DNA of 64,000 bases from Rhodoluna sp. (GTDB lineage: Bacteria; Actinomycetota; Actinomycetes; Actinomycetales; Microbacteriaceae), in assembly GCA_030832605.1 (NCBI GenBank), contig JAURIU010000002.1, forward strand, positions 1 through 64,000, read 5' to 3'. Below are positions 29,404 through 39,279 of this stretch, in pieces. Each line of letters opens with the position of its first letter. Position 1 is the stretch's first letter. A program made the position numbers and the translations under genes. The notes under the pieces are model-generated. The model saw only the letters and a list, made by a program, of their open reading frames with translations, had not been told where the DNA came from and searched no databases.

Positions 29404-31263
29404 TTGTCGCCACGCGCAAAGCGGAGTCTGGAGCCATCCAAGACCGACCCCTCGTTCATTCGCAATTTCTGCATCATTGCGCATATTGACCACGGAAAGT
29501 CGACCCTCGCCGACCGCATGCTGCAACTAACCGGAGTCGTCGACGATCGATCAATGCGCGCGCAATACCTCGACCGCATGGATATCGAACGTGAGCGCGG
29601 AATCACCATCAAGTCGCAAGCCGTGCGTATGCCATGGGAAGTCGACGGGCAAACCTACGCACTGAACATGATCGACACACCGGGTCACGTGGACTTCACC
29701 TACGAGGTATCCCGCTCACTTGCTGCCTGTGAGGGCGCTGTTCTTCTAGTTGACGCGGCTCAGGGCATCGAAGCTCAAACCTTGGCCAACCTTTACCTCG
29801 CCATGGAGAACGATCTGACGATCATCCCCGTTTTGAACAAGATCGACCTGCCGGCCGCCCAGCCTGAGAAGTATGCCGAAGAACTGGCGAACCTAATCGG
29901 CGGTAACCCAGAAGACTGCCTTCGCGTTTCGGGTAAGACCGGCATCGGCGTGGATGCACTGCTCGACAAAATCGTTGCCACCGTGCCAAATCCGGTCGGC
30001 GACCCAAACGCCCCAGCTCGAGCCATGATCTTTGACTCGGTTTACGACTCCTACCGCGGCGTGGTCACCTACGTTCGAATGATTGATGGTTCGTTCTCGC
30101 CTCGCGAGCGCATTCAGATGATGTCGACCAAGGCAATCCACGAATTGCTCGAAATCGGAGTTTCATCGCCAGAACCTGAGCCAACCAAGGGCCTAGGTGT
30201 GGGCGAAGTGGGCTACATCATTACCGGTGTGAAAGATGTTCGCCAGTCAAAGGTTGGTGACACGATTACCACCCAGGCTAAGCCGGCAACCGTGGCGCTA
30301 AAGGGTTACAGCGAACCTAAGCCGATGGTGTTCTCAGGCATTTACCCGATTGACGGTAGTGATTACCCGAACCTACGCGAGGCTTTAGACAAGCTCAAAC
30401 TCTCAGATGCAGCGCTGGTCTATGAACCAGAAACCTCGGTCGCCCTAGGCTTCGGCTTCAGATGTGGCTTCTTGGGGCTACTGCACCTCGAAATCGTCAC
30501 CGAGCGTCTTGAGCGCGAATTCGGCCTAGACCTAATCGCCACCGCTCCATCGGTGGTTTACGAAGTGACCATGGAAGACCTGAAAGAGTTCACCGTAACA
30601 AACCCGAGCGAGTTTCCGACCGGCAAGGTGAAAAAGGTGCTCGAGCCTATGGTTCGCGCCACGATCTTGAGCCCGAAAGACTATGTCGGCACCATTATGG
30701 AGCTCTGCCAGACTAGACGCGGCGTCATGATCGACATGCAGTACCTAGGTGAAGACCGTGTGCAGTTGCGCTACACCCTTCCGCTTGCCGAAATCGTTTT
30801 CGACTTCTTCGACCAACTCAAGAGCCGAACCCAGGGTTACGGATCGCTCGACTACGAAGAGGCGGGTTTGCAACAGGGTGACCTCGTCAAGGTAGACATT
30901 CTGCTGCAAGGCGACCAAGTGGATGCTTTCAGCGCCATCGTTCACCGTGAAAAGGCCTATGCCTATGGCGTGATGATGACCGGCAAGCTTCGTGAGCTGA
31001 TTCCTAGGCAGCAGTTTGACGTGCCGATTCAGGCGGCCATCGGCGGCAAGGTGATTTCGCGCGAGACCGTGAAGGCCAAGCGCAAAGACGTGTTGGCCAA
31101 GTGTTACGGCGGCGACATCACCCGTAAGCGCAAGCTACTCGAAAAGCAAAAAGAGGGTAAGAAGCGCATGAAGATGGTTGGCCGCGTAGAGGTTCCGCAA
31201 GAAGCATTCATTGCCGCGCTCTCATCAGATAGTGAGAAAAAGGGCGAGAAGAAGGGCAAGTAG
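29404..31263 (+). CDS. lepA: elongation factor 4
   Basis: A 619-residue translational GTPase that acts on stalled or misassembled ribosomes. G1 is AHIDHGKST at 26-34; [14 protein letters not shown] (switch I), DTPGHVDF and NKIDLP follow. The characteristic C-terminal domain ends with the basic segment near 580-605 ([18 protein letters not shown]). The start is TTG with GAGG 8 nt upstream. hemW begins with TTG on the base after its stop. Confidence 0.97.
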   Translation: MSPRAKRSLEPSKTDPSFIRNFCIIAHIDHGKSTLADRMLQLTGVVDDRSMRAQYLDRMDIERERGITIKSQAVRMPWEVDGQTYALNMIDTPGHVDFTYEVSRSLAACEGAVLLVDAAQGIEAQTLANLYLAMENDLTIIPVLNKIDLPAAQPEKYAEELANLIGGNPEDCLRVSGKTGIGVDALLDKIVATVPNPVGDPNAPARAMIFDSVYDSYRGVVTYVRMIDGSFSPRERIQMMSTKAIHELLEIGVSSPEPEPTKGLGVGEVGYIITGVKDVRQSKVGDTITTQAKPATVALKGYSEPKPMVFSGIYPIDGSDYPNLREALDKLKLSDAALVYEPETSVALGFGFRCGFLGLLHLEIVTERLEREFGLDLIATAPSVVYEVTMEDLKEFTVTNPSEFPTGKVKKVLEPMVRATILSPKDYVGTIMELCQTRRGVMIDMQYLGEDRVQLRYTLPLAEIVFDFFDQLKSRTQGYGSLDYEEAGLQQGDLVKVDILLQGDQVDAFSAIVHREKAYAYGVMMTGKLRELIPRQQFDVPIQAAIGGKVISRETVKAKRKDVLAKCYGGDITRKRKLLEKQKEGKKRMKMVGRVEVPQEAFIAALSSDSEKKGEKKGK

Positions 31264-32493
31264 TTGGCTGGCCCACTGCCGATTGGCGAGGCTGTTCCCG
31301 CTGATGGCTCGCTTCCAGCATCCGTGCAGACAAACTCTGCCAACAAAACCTTTCACGCCTATGTTCACGTGCCTTTTTGCCGGGTGCGCTGTGGCTACTG
31401 TGACTTCAACACCTATACCTCGGCAGAGTTGCCTGGTTATGGTCCAGGCGACTTCGTTGGCAATCTGCGCGCCGAGCTAGCCTTCTCGCAGCGAGTGCTT
31501 GAGGAAGCCGGCGTAGCCAATCGCGAACTATCTACCGTGTTCTTTGGCGGAGGGACCCCCACCCAGTTAGAGCCGACTCAACTCACCGGTGCTCTTGCCT
31601 CACTCAGAGAGGCCTTTGGCATAAAGGCTGAGGCTGAGATCACCACCGAGGCGAACCCTGACAATGTAGACGAGCCCTATCTTGAGGCTTTGGCAGCGGC
31701 TGGCTTTACTCGCATCTCGTTCGGTATGCAGTCGGCCATCCCAGAGGTTCTAAAGACTCTGGAGCGCACTCATAAGCCTGAAAATGTGCCATTTGCCGTG
31801 GGTGCGGCCAAGCAGGCGGGTCTCGGCACCTCGGTAGATCTCATTTATGGCGCTCCGGGTGAAACCATGACGCAGTGGCAGCAAACCGTAGACAGCGCCT
31901 TGGAGCTAGAGACCGACCACATCTCTGCCTATGCGTTGATTGTTGAGCCCGGCACCAAGTTGGCTAGGCAGATTCGCTCTGGTGAGTTGACCGAGCCCGA
32001 TGACGACCTAACTGCCGATAAGTATGAATACTTGGATGCAGCGCTAAGCGACGCCGGCTTCGAATGGTACGAGTTGAGCAACTTCAGTAGAAGCGCTCAG
32101 ACTCGTTCGGCTCACAACATGGCTTATTGGAACACACAGGACTGGTGGGGCTATGGGCCCGGTGCTCACAGTCACGTGGGTGGTGTGCGTTGGTGGAACC
32201 AGAAGCACCCAACCGGATACGCGGCAGCGCTCGCCGAGGGTGTGACGCCGGCGGCTGGGCGTGAGTTACTCAGCGACACAACTCGCTTAGAAGAGCGACT
32301 GCTTCTCGAGCTGCGGTTGCGCTCCGGCTTAGCTATCGACGTCGTCAAAGCCATTAACCCGAAGGCAACCGGGGTGGTAGCGACTCTGATTGCCGATGGG
32401 TTGGTCGAAGCATCCGCCGCGCTCGCGGGTTCACTAGTGCTAACCCTCAAGGGCCGCTTGCTAGCCGATGCGGTTGTTCGACGCCTTATCTAG
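31264..32493 (+). CDS. hemW: HemW-type radical SAM protein
   Basis: A 409-residue radical SAM protein of the coproporphyrinogen III oxidase-like family. The cluster ligands are Cys39, Cys43 and Cys46 (CRVRCGYC). FFGGGTPTQLEP, FGMQS and YELSNFSR / AHNMAYWN match HemW, now regarded as a heme chaperone rather than HemN. It starts with TTG directly after lepA, an old and widespread gene pair. Confidence 0.93.
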   Translation: MAGPLPIGEAVPADGSLPASVQTNSANKTFHAYVHVPFCRVRCGYCDFNTYTSAELPGYGPGDFVGNLRAELAFSQRVLEEAGVANRELSTVFFGGGTPTQLEPTQLTGALASLREAFGIKAEAEITTEANPDNVDEPYLEALAAAGFTRISFGMQSAIPEVLKTLERTHKPENVPFAVGAAKQAGLGTSVDLIYGAPGETMTQWQQTVDSALELETDHISAYALIVEPGTKLARQIRSGELTEPDDDLTADKYEYLDAALSDAGFEWYELSNFSRSAQTRSAHNMAYWNTQDWWGYGPGAHSHVGGVRWWNQKHPTGYAAALAEGVTPAAGRELLSDTTRLEERLLLELRLRSGLAIDVVKAINPKATGVVATLIADGLVEASAALAGSLVLTLKGRLLADAVVRRLI

Positions 32494-32515
32494 CGCTCGC
32501 CGAAGGCTGCTGGGG

Positions 32516-32547
32516 TAATATTGGCACTCAAGGCCCCTAAGTGCTAA
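32516..32547 (+). promoter_or_regulatory. CIRCE operator with overlapping -10 box, upstream of hrcA
   Basis: TTGGCACTC (32521-32529), nine bases, AAGTGCTAA (32539-32547) differ from the CIRCE consensus TTAGCACTC-N9-GAGTGCTAA by one base in each arm. TAATAT (32516-32521) abuts it as a -10 box, so bound HrcA would block the promoter of hrcA-dnaJ: autoregulated heat-shock control. Confidence 0.92.
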
Positions 32548-32557
32548 CGAGGTGAAG

Positions 32558-33577
32558 ATGCTCCAAGACCGCACCCTAGAAGTGCTGCGCGCTATTGTTC
32601 AGGACTACATCAACACCAAAGAGCCGGTTGGTTCAAAAACCCTCGTCGATCGACACAATTTCGGCGTCTCATCGGCAACCATTCGCAACGACATGGCGCT
32701 TCTTGAAGAAGAGGAGCTCATAGTCGCCCCGCACACCTCGAGTGGGCGTGTTCCGACCGACAAGGGCTACCGACTGTTTGTTGACCGCTTGAGCGAGGTT
32801 AAGCCGCTCTCGAACGCCGAACGCTCTGCCATTGAGACCCTGCTCACCGCCAGCAGCGACCTTGAAGACACTCTTGCCAAAACGGTTCGCCTGCTGTCTC
32901 ACCTAACCAACCAGGTTGCGATGGTTCAATTTCCAACTCTGGGTAAGTCACAGGTCAGAAACATCGAGTTGCTTTCAATCACCGATGGCAAAGTTTTGAT
33001 TTTGCTGGTGGCCGACAACGGTCGTATCGAACAGCACATGATTGAAACCCCTGGTGGGTATGAACTGGATGACTTGGCTGAGATTCGGGCGAGGCTGAAC
33101 GCCTCCCTGGCTGGTAAACAACTTGCCAGTGTTGAAGGGCTACTCGCCACATTTGCCGAAAACTTTGCTCCAGATCGTCGTGCTTTGGTCACCCGAGTTG
33201 TGAACGGTCTGCTCGAGAGCGTTGACGCCAACCGAACCGAGAAACTGCTTCTCGCCGGAACCGGAAACTTAGCCAGGCGCGAAAATGACTTTGCCGGTTC
33301 CATCACCCCTGTTCTTGACGCGATTGAAGAGCAGGTGGTGTTGCTCCGCCTAATGAGCGAAATGCAGTCGGAGCAGCACGGTGTTGGCGTTCGAATCGGT
33401 CGTGAAAGCGGAGTCATCGGATTAAACGAAACATCGCTGATGGTTGCCGGCTACGAAAACCAAGGCGCAGAAGTTGCCAAACTCGGAGTTCTCGGCCCAA
33501 CCCGCATGGATTACTCGGGAAACATTGCGGCCATTAGAGCGGTTGCCCGCTACCTAACCAAGATTCTCGGAGAATAA
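32558..33577 (+). CDS. hrcA: heat-inducible transcription repressor HrcA
   Basis: A 339-residue repressor that binds CIRCE with GroEL help. The N-terminal winged helix includes [13 protein letters not shown] and [17 protein letters not shown], and [19 protein letters not shown] follows at about 60-78; the rest is the GAF-like and dimerisation part. I place the start at ATG 32558, because GAGG at 32549-32552 is then correctly spaced; an in-frame GTG at 32552 overlaps that site. It is coupled to dnaJ (TTG 2 bp after the stop). Confidence 0.96.
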   Translation: MLQDRTLEVLRAIVQDYINTKEPVGSKTLVDRHNFGVSSATIRNDMALLEEEELIVAPHTSSGRVPTDKGYRLFVDRLSEVKPLSNAERSAIETLLTASSDLEDTLAKTVRLLSHLTNQVAMVQFPTLGKSQVRNIELLSITDGKVLILLVADNGRIEQHMIETPGGYELDDLAEIRARLNASLAGKQLASVEGLLATFAENFAPDRRALVTRVVNGLLESVDANRTEKLLLAGTGNLARRENDFAGSITPVLDAIEEQVVLLRLMSEMQSEQHGVGVRIGRESGVIGLNETSLMVAGYENQGAEVAKLGVLGPTRMDYSGNIAAIRAVARYLTKILGE

Positions 33578-33578
33578 C

Positions 33579-34658
33579 TTGAGCGACCACTATGAAGCCC
33601 TAGGTGTCGAGCGCGGTGCCAGTGATGAGCAAATCAAGAAGGCTTACCGCAAGCTGGCCCGCGAATTACACCCTGATGTAAATCCAGAACCCGCCGCTCA
33701 GGAGCGCTTCAAGGCCGTCACGCACGCCTACGAGGTGCTCAGCGACCCCGACGCCCGTCGAAACTACGACATGGGCGGTTCTGACCCGTTTGGTGGAGCG
33801 GGCGGTTTCGGTTTTGGAGACATTTTCGATTCATTCTTTGGTGGTGGCGGTTCGCGAGGGCCTCGTTCGCGAGTCGAAAGGGGCCAGGATGCGCTGCTGC
33901 GCGTTGACCTAACCCTTCGTGAAGCGGTGTTCGGTATTCAAAAGTCGGTCGACATCGACACGGCTGTGCTTTGTAAAACCTGCACCGGTAGCTGCTGCCA
34001 GCCGGGAACTTCGCTGAAAACCTGTGACATTTGCCGTGGCTCTGGTCAAATTCAGCGCCAGGTTCGCTCGCTCCTGGGCAATGTCTTGACCACAGCGCCG
34101 TGTAACTCTTGTCAGGGGTACGGCCAGACCATTCCTTCACCGTGTGTCGACTGCCGCGGGCAGGGTCGCGTGCGTTCGCGCAGAACTCTAGATCTGAACA
34201 TCCCAGGTGGTGTCGAAGACGGTTTGCGGCTGCAACTTGCCGGCCAAGGCGAAGTTGGTCAGGCCGGTGGCCCAAACGGCGACATCTACGTCGACATTTC
34301 GGTGCGAACGGACGAAATTTTCAGCCGACAGGGCGATGACCTGCATTGCACACTCGAAGTTCCGCTTCACGATGCTGTGCTTGGTGCAATGGTGAACATC
34401 GAAACCTTCGATGGTGACGAAAAGGTCGATATCGAGCCAGGATTCCAAACCGGCGATGTGGTCACGCTCAAAGGCAAGGGAGTTAGCCACCTGCGTTCGG
34501 CTGGTCGCGGAGACCTGAAGGTAACGCTTCAAGTGGTCACTCCAACCAAACTCGACAATAAGCAAAAAGAGTTGTTCCGCCAATTGCAAAAGCTGCGCAA
34601 AAATGATGAACCTAAATTGGTTCGCCACAAACAGGGCACCTTCAGGTCGAAGCGCTAA
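33579..34658 (+). CDS. dnaJ: chaperone protein DnaJ (HrcA-linked paralogue)
   Basis: A 359-residue Hsp40 co-chaperone. The J domain covers about 2-65 with the HPD tripeptide in ARELHPDVN; a Gly/Phe-rich linker follows at 66-90. The zinc domain has four Cys pairs: [24 protein letters not shown] and CVDCRGQG; the first departs from CxxCxGxG because its last Gly is Cys. C-terminal substrate domains end near 340. The start is TTG with GGAG before it. This is the hrcA-dnaJ2 copy typical of actinobacteria; a second dnaJ with dnaK is expected elsewhere. Confidence 0.95.
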   Translation: MSDHYEALGVERGASDEQIKKAYRKLARELHPDVNPEPAAQERFKAVTHAYEVLSDPDARRNYDMGGSDPFGGAGGFGFGDIFDSFFGGGGSRGPRSRVERGQDALLRVDLTLREAVFGIQKSVDIDTAVLCKTCTGSCCQPGTSLKTCDICRGSGQIQRQVRSLLGNVLTTAPCNSCQGYGQTIPSPCVDCRGQGRVRSRRTLDLNIPGGVEDGLRLQLAGQGEVGQAGGPNGDIYVDISVRTDEIFSRQGDDLHCTLEVPLHDAVLGAMVNIETFDGDEKVDIEPGFQTGDVVTLKGKGVSHLRSAGRGDLKVTLQVVTPTKLDNKQKELFRQLQKLRKNDEPKLVRHKQGTFRSKR

Positions 34659-35392
34659 TGGTTGAGCCGCTATTTCGCTTCAACGAACCACTTGTGCCGG
34701 GGCAAGAGGTTCAGCTAACTGGCACTGAGGGTCATCACGCAGCTGCCGTTCGACGCATGCGAGTGGGTGAGGCAATCGCGTTGACCGATGGTCGAGGGCT
34801 AAAAGCCAGGGGAGTAGTGCGCGCTGTTGCGCCTAAGCAGTTGACCGTCGCAGTTCACTCCGTCGAGACAATCGAATCGCCTGTCGTCTCATTCACCCTT
34901 GTTCAAGCGGTTGCCAAAGGCGACCGTGACGAGCTCGCTATACAGGCAGCGACCGAACTTGGTGCCGGCAAGGTTGTGCCCTGGCAAGCAGACCGTTCGA
35001 TTTCAAAATGGGATGGCAAAGAAGAGAAAAACCGCGAACGTTGGCAGCAGATTGTTGACGAAGCTGCAAAGCAGGCACTTAGACCTTGGTTTCCACCTGT
35101 CACCCAGGTGCAGTCATCAAAATCGTTGGCAAAGCAAATTGCCGAATCTGCCGGTACTTTTCTGGTGCTTGATCCAACTTCACCGATTTCACTTAACCAA
35201 GTCGAGCTCTCGAAATCAGGTGAGGTTGCTCTCATCGTCGGCCCTGAGGGTGGCATCACCGAGGCCGAACTTGCGCTAGTCGAAACAGCTGGGGCAAAAC
35301 GCGTTCACCTTGGCACAGGAATCTTGAGAACCTCAACCGCTGGAATGGCTGCCATCTCAGTACTCGCCGCCAAGTCTGGCTACTGGGATTAG
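34658..35392 (+). CDS. rsmE: 16S rRNA m3U1498 methyltransferase
   Basis: A 244-residue SPOUT-class methyltransferase. HHAAAVRRMRVGEA near the N-terminus is the PUA-like RNA-binding part; LIVGPEGGITEAEL and LGTGILRTSTAGMAAI form the knotted SAM site near 195-230. Its ATG overlaps the dnaJ stop by one base (TAATG). The dnaJ-rsmE-HIT-phoH-ybeY-corC-era order is classic. Confidence 0.95.
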   Translation: MVEPLFRFNEPLVPGQEVQLTGTEGHHAAAVRRMRVGEAIALTDGRGLKARGVVRAVAPKQLTVAVHSVETIESPVVSFTLVQAVAKGDRDELAIQAATELGAGKVVPWQADRSISKWDGKEEKNRERWQQIVDEAAKQALRPWFPPVTQVQSSKSLAKQIAESAGTFLVLDPTSPISLNQVELSKSGEVALIVGPEGGITEAELALVETAGAKRVHLGTGILRTSTAGMAAISVLAAKSGYWD

Positions 35393-35411
35393 ATTGGTTC
35401 AGGAGGAAAGT

Positions 35412-35750
35412 TTGGACAACTGCATTTTTTGCAAAATCGTAGCCGGTCAGTTTGGCACGGAATTGATTGCCGAGTCAGAGCATGCCATTGCATTCAAAGA
35501 CATTTCACCTCGCAAACCGATTCACGTTCTAGTGGTTCCTAGAGAACACCACCGTGACGTTTCAGAGCTTTCGGCGGCGAACCCAGTGGCACTTGCCGAC
35601 CTTGTTGCACTCGGATGTCGCGTTGCAGAGCAGCTCTCAACGGGCTCGTTCCGGCTCACCTTCAACACCGGCGAAGCCGCTGGTCAATCGGTGTTTCACG
35701 CCCACGGGCATATCACCAGCACCACGCCTAAGGCAGCCAGTGCCAGCTAG
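35412..35750 (+). CDS. HIT family nucleotide hydrolase
   Basis: A 112-residue histidine-triad protein of the Hint type, which hydrolyses nucleoside phosphoramidates or acyl-adenylates. It opens DNCIFCKIVAG and has the His triad HAHGH at about residues 95-99. The start is TTG 35412 with a perfect AGGAGG at 35401-35406; an upstream in-frame TTG at 35394 lies before that site. The end is unusual: after the triad it stops within 12 residues (ITSTTPKAASAS) and lacks the Trp-Pro-rich ending common in Hint proteins. Confidence 0.88.
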   Translation: MDNCIFCKIVAGQFGTELIAESEHAIAFKDISPRKPIHVLVVPREHHRDVSELSAANPVALADLVALGCRVAEQLSTGSFRLTFNTGEAAGQSVFHAHGHITSTTPKAASAS

Positions 35751-36738
35751 TAAAAAAGAAGTCGTTAGCGATCAGTTTGAACTCGCCGTAACCGACCTAG
35801 CTTCGGTTTTTGGGCCTGGCGACCAGCTGGTGCGCGAACTCGAGTCTATTTTCGCCGAGCTCCGAATCTCGGCCAGAGGCAACAAGATCAAACTCGAAGG
35901 CTCTGCTGTCGCCGTTGCAACCTCTCGACGTGCCATCGATGAACTGGCCACCATGGTTACCAACGGACGCATACCGACGGCCGAAGATGTAAACCGAGTG
36001 GTCGCCATGCTGAAAACCAACTCGGGGGCGAAAGCCGCCGAAGTACTGAGTCAGAGCATCCTCTCGTCTCGTGGCAAAACCATTCGACCAAAAACTGAAG
36101 GTCAAAAGACCTATGTGGATGCGATTGACCAACACACCATCGTGTTTGGCATCGGCCCGGCCGGTACCGGTAAAACCTACCTAGCCATGGCAAAGGCCGT
36201 GCAGGCTCTTCAGCGCAAAGAAGTTAGCCGAATCATTTTGACTCGTCCAGCTGTTGAAGCGGGCGAGCGCTTGGGCTTTTTGCCCGGCACGCTCAACGAC
36301 AAAATCGACCCTTATCTTCGCCCATTGTTCGACGCGCTCGGTGAAATGCTCGATGCCGATGCAGTTCCAAAATTGATGGCCGCTGGAACCATAGAGGTGG
36401 CACCGCTTGCCTACATGCGCGGGCGCACTCTCAATGACTGTTTCGTGATTCTCGACGAGGCCCAGAACACCACGCCAGAGCAGATGAAAATGTTTCTGAC
36501 TCGACTGGGCTTCAACTCAAAAATGGTTATTACCGGCGACATTACCCAAGTCGACCTTCCTGCCGGAGTTTCAGGCTTGAAGACGGCCGAAGCCTTTCTG
36601 CAGAACATCGACGACATGTACTTTGCCACTTTGACCAGCGCAGACGTTGTGCGTCACTCGCTGGTAGCCAGAATCGTGGATGCTTACACAAAGTTTGAAC
36701 AAAAGAACCTGGTCAACGCCTCAAGGAGCAAGCGATGA
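35740..36738 (+). CDS. phoH: PhoH-like ATPase
   Basis: A 332-residue P-loop protein. Walker A is GIGPAGTGKT near 137-146 and Walker B FVILDEAQN near 236-244, with MKMFLTRLG and ITGDITQVDLP after it, all typical of the PhoH family, linked to RNA metabolism alongside YbeY. The only start codon that leaves an N-terminus of family length is GTG 35740, overlapping the HIT gene by 11 bases with AAGG upstream. The next ATG in frame (35954) would cut off the N-terminal region. Confidence 0.92.
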   Translation: MPASKKEVVSDQFELAVTDLASVFGPGDQLVRELESIFAELRISARGNKIKLEGSAVAVATSRRAIDELATMVTNGRIPTAEDVNRVVAMLKTNSGAKAAEVLSQSILSSRGKTIRPKTEGQKTYVDAIDQHTIVFGIGPAGTGKTYLAMAKAVQALQRKEVSRIILTRPAVEAGERLGFLPGTLNDKIDPYLRPLFDALGEMLDADAVPKLMAAGTIEVAPLAYMRGRTLNDCFVILDEAQNTTPEQMKMFLTRLGFNSKMVITGDITQVDLPAGVSGLKTAEAFLQNIDDMYFATLTSADVVRHSLVARIVDAYTKFEQKNLVNASRSKR

Positions 36739-37193
36739 GCGTCGAATTGAACAACGAATCTGGTGTTGAGGTAGACCAGCCTCGGGTGTTGGCACTTGCA
36801 ACTTACGCGCTCGATTACATGAACATCCACCCTGATGCCGACTTGGCGATTTCGTTCACCGATGAAGCGACGATGGAAAAACTTCACATAGAGTTCATGG
36901 ACGAACCGGGTCCAACCGACGTTCTCTCGTTCCCGATGGACGAACTGAGGCCAGGAACGCCTGAAGACATGACTCCGGCCGGTCTGCTAGGCGACATCGT
37001 GGTTTGCCCAACGGTTGCCGAGCGTCAAGCGGTTACAGCCGGGCATGAAACCATCAACGAAATCCTGCTGCTAACCACGCACGGCATTTTGCACCTTCTC
37101 GGGTTCGATCACGCCGAACCAGAAGAAGAGAAAGAAATGTTCGGTCTGCAGCGCGAGATTCTCGAAAGCTTCTATGTCGCGGAACGAAGCTAA
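36735..37193 (+). CDS. ybeY: endoribonuclease YbeY
   Basis: A 152-residue zinc endoribonuclease for 16S rRNA 3'-end maturation and ribosome quality control. The three zinc His are His116, His120 and His126 in THGILHLLGFDH; PTDVLSFPMDE at 60-70 is also conserved. ATGA overlap with phoH; the next gene starts one base after its stop. Confidence 0.96.
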   Translation: MSVELNNESGVEVDQPRVLALATYALDYMNIHPDADLAISFTDEATMEKLHIEFMDEPGPTDVLSFPMDELRPGTPEDMTPAGLLGDIVVCPTVAERQAVTAGHETINEILLLTTHGILHLLGFDHAEPEEEKEMFGLQREILESFYVAERS

Positions 37194-38321
37194 GTGGTCA
37201 CCGTAGCCATTTGGGTCGCCGTCATTCTGGCCGTTACATCGGTTTTGACCGCTGTGTTGGCTGCGGCCATCGAACGCGACGAACTTATCGAGCAGGGCAA
37301 CGAGTCAATCACATTTCTTAGGCTCACCCTCACCGGTCTTTTTGGTGCAGTGATCGGCGCTGCCATTGCTCCGGCAACACCAACCTGGTGGTGGACGGCA
37401 ATCATTACGTCGCTGCTCATGGCTGCTCTAATCTTGGGTTCACAACTGGCAGCCCGCTTTATGGGGCATTCAAACTTTGGCCGCGTTCTGGCCAAGGTGT
37501 TTGCCAGATCCATGAAGTCACTTGACCTGCTGTTCACACCTCTAGCGATGCCAAAACAAGAGCAACCAGACGAGTTTGAGCAAGAACTCCTCGAATCGGT
37601 TGACGAGTTTGGTGAAACGATTGTTCGCGAGGTAATGGTTCCGCGCATCGATATGGCAACCGTTTTGGCCGATTCACCGCTTTCGATCGCGCTCGAAACA
37701 TTTTTGGCTAGCGGTTACTCACGTCTACCAATTCAAGGCAAGAGCGTAGATGACATTGTCGGCGTCTTGTACCTGAAAGATGTCGCTCGCATTCTCTCGA
37801 AAGATCCGGCTTCGCTCGAGACCACCACTGTTTCGACCAAGGGTCGCAAGCCGACCTTTGTTCCAGAATCGATGCCGGTCGATGATTTGTTGCGTCAGAT
37901 GCAGAAAAGTGCCACTCACATCGCCATCGTGGTTGATGAGTATGGTGGCGTTGCTGGTTTGGTGACTATGGAAGACGTGATCGAAGAAATTGTCGGTGAC
38001 ATCGCTGACGAATACGACCGCGAGATTCCAGAGGTAGAAGAACTAGAGGATGGCCAACTGAGAGTATCTGCCAAGTTCTCGTTGTTCGACTTGGGCGAAC
38101 GTTTTGGCCTCGAGCTTGAAGACGAGGATGTCGATACCGTGGGTGGCATGTTGAGCAAGTTGCTCGGCAAGTTGCCCGCAAAAGACGATTCGGTTACGTT
38201 CTCGGGATTGACCTTGAAGGCCGATCGGCTAGAGGGCCGCCCAAAGCGCCTGATCACCGTCATTGTCGAACCAAACCAAGAATTGTTAGAGGCACAGGCT
38301 GCCTTCGAAGGAGAAAACTAG
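37194..38321 (+). CDS. CNNM/CorC-type membrane protein with CBS domains
   Basis: A 375-residue protein often mislabelled hemolysin. About three membrane spans fill residues 1-95, a shorter and more divergent version of the DUF21 region (relatives have around 430 residues). VREVMVPRIDMATV near 146-159 begins two CBS domains (to about 265), followed by a CorC_HlyC domain to the end (LFDLGERFGLELED, TVGGMLSKLLGKLP). Relatives take part in magnesium or cobalt efflux. The start is GTG; it ends one base before era. Confidence 0.88.
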   Translation: MVTVAIWVAVILAVTSVLTAVLAAAIERDELIEQGNESITFLRLTLTGLFGAVIGAAIAPATPTWWWTAIITSLLMAALILGSQLAARFMGHSNFGRVLAKVFARSMKSLDLLFTPLAMPKQEQPDEFEQELLESVDEFGETIVREVMVPRIDMATVLADSPLSIALETFLASGYSRLPIQGKSVDDIVGVLYLKDVARILSKDPASLETTTVSTKGRKPTFVPESMPVDDLLRQMQKSATHIAIVVDEYGGVAGLVTMEDVIEEIVGDIADEYDREIPEVEELEDGQLRVSAKFSLFDLGERFGLELEDEDVDTVGGMLSKLLGKLPAKDDSVTFSGLTLKADRLEGRPKRLITVIVEPNQELLEAQAAFEGEN

Positions 38322-39212
38322 ATGACCGAGCACAGATCGGGATTCGTCTCTTTCGTAGGGAGACCGAACGTCGGTAAATCGACGCTCACCAACGCCCTGG
38401 TTGGCGAGAAGATTGCCATTACGAGCGCTAAGCCGCAAACCACGCGCCGCGCCATCCGCGGAATTGTTCACCGTGAACACGGTCAAATCATCGTCGTCGA
38501 CACACCTGGTCTTCATCGCCCGCGCACACTGTTGGGCAAGCGTTTGAATGACCTTGTCGACACCACCCTCAGCGGCGTCGACGTGATTGGCTTCTGCATT
38601 CCGGCGAATGAGAAAATCGGCCCTGGTGACAATTTCATCAACGAGCAGCTCGGTGAATTCAGACGTGCCAAACTCGTTGCCGTTGTCACCAAGTGCGAAC
38701 TTGTTAGCAAGACCGCCCTTGCAGACCAGTTGCAGGCCGTCTCTAAACTTCGCGACTGGGCTGAAATCGTGCCGGTCTCGGCTCTGGGTGATGAACAACT
38801 TGACGTTTTGACCGATGTGCTGATCGGGTTGCTCCCAGTTGGCCCCGCACTCTACCCGGCCGACGCCGTGACCGATGAAACTATCGAGTCGCGCATCTGT
38901 GAACTTATTCGTGAGGCCGCGCTAGAGGGAGTTCATGACGAACTGCCACACTCGCTTGCGGTAACCATCGACGAGATGAACCAGCGCGAAGGTAGGAACA
39001 TGGTCGACATCCATGCCAACGTTTGGGTTGAACGAGACAGCCAAAAGGGCATCATCGTAGGTCACGGCGGGGAGCGCATCAAAGATGTGGGTAGCAAATC
39101 TCGCATCGAAATCGAGAAACTGATTGGCCAAAAAGTGTTTTTGAACATCCGAGTCAAGGTTGCTCCCGATTGGCAGCGCGACCCGAAGCAACTTGGGCGA
39201 CTTGGCTTTTAG
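38322..39212 (+). CDS. era: GTPase Era
   Basis: A 296-residue GTPase for 16S rRNA maturation and 30S assembly. G1 is GRPNVGKST at 13-21, and KPQTTRRAIRGI and DTPGLHRPR follow. The G4 position reads VVTKCELV, i.e. TKCE rather than NKxD. The KH RNA-binding domain is at about 205-290 (IIVGHGGERIKDVGSKSRIEIE, read in two parts). It closes the hrcA-to-era gene string. Confidence 0.96.
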   Translation: MTEHRSGFVSFVGRPNVGKSTLTNALVGEKIAITSAKPQTTRRAIRGIVHREHGQIIVVDTPGLHRPRTLLGKRLNDLVDTTLSGVDVIGFCIPANEKIGPGDNFINEQLGEFRRAKLVAVVTKCELVSKTALADQLQAVSKLRDWAEIVPVSALGDEQLDVLTDVLIGLLPVGPALYPADAVTDETIESRICELIREAALEGVHDELPHSLAVTIDEMNQREGRNMVDIHANVWVERDSQKGIIVGHGGERIKDVGSKSRIEIEKLIGQKVFLNIRVKVAPDWQRDPKQLGRLGF

Positions 39213-39231
39213 CCAGCAAAAGGGCTAACCT
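39202..39231 (+). promoter_or_regulatory. promoter of the leuA leader
   Basis: TTGGCT (39202-39207), an 18-base spacer, TAACCT (39226-39231). The predicted start is at or within a base or two of the GTG of the leader peptide (39238), so the leader mRNA is probably leaderless. The -35 box overlaps the end of era. Confidence 0.6.
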
Positions 39232-39237
39232 GAACTC

Positions 39238-39279
39238 GTGTTCTTCGGTCTCCTACTTAGCGGCCGCGACGAGGCCTAA
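39238..39279 (+). CDS. leucine leader peptide (leuL-type)
   Basis: A 13-codon reading frame, GTG to TAA, giving MFFGLLLSGRDEA with three consecutive Leu codons (CTC CTA CTT). It sits directly in front of a long GC-rich hairpin and the leuA gene. Actinobacterial leuA genes are known to be controlled by such leader peptides: scarcity of charged tRNA-Leu stalls the ribosome at the Leu run and changes the fold of the RNA downstream. No ribosome site precedes the GTG, which fits leaderless initiation. Confidence 0.8.
   Translation: MFFGLLLSGRDEA

Noticed and set aside
37194-38321. Hemolysin/toxin reading of the CBS-domain membrane protein
   Set aside because: The domains are those of CNNM/CorC transport proteins; the hemolysin label is historical.
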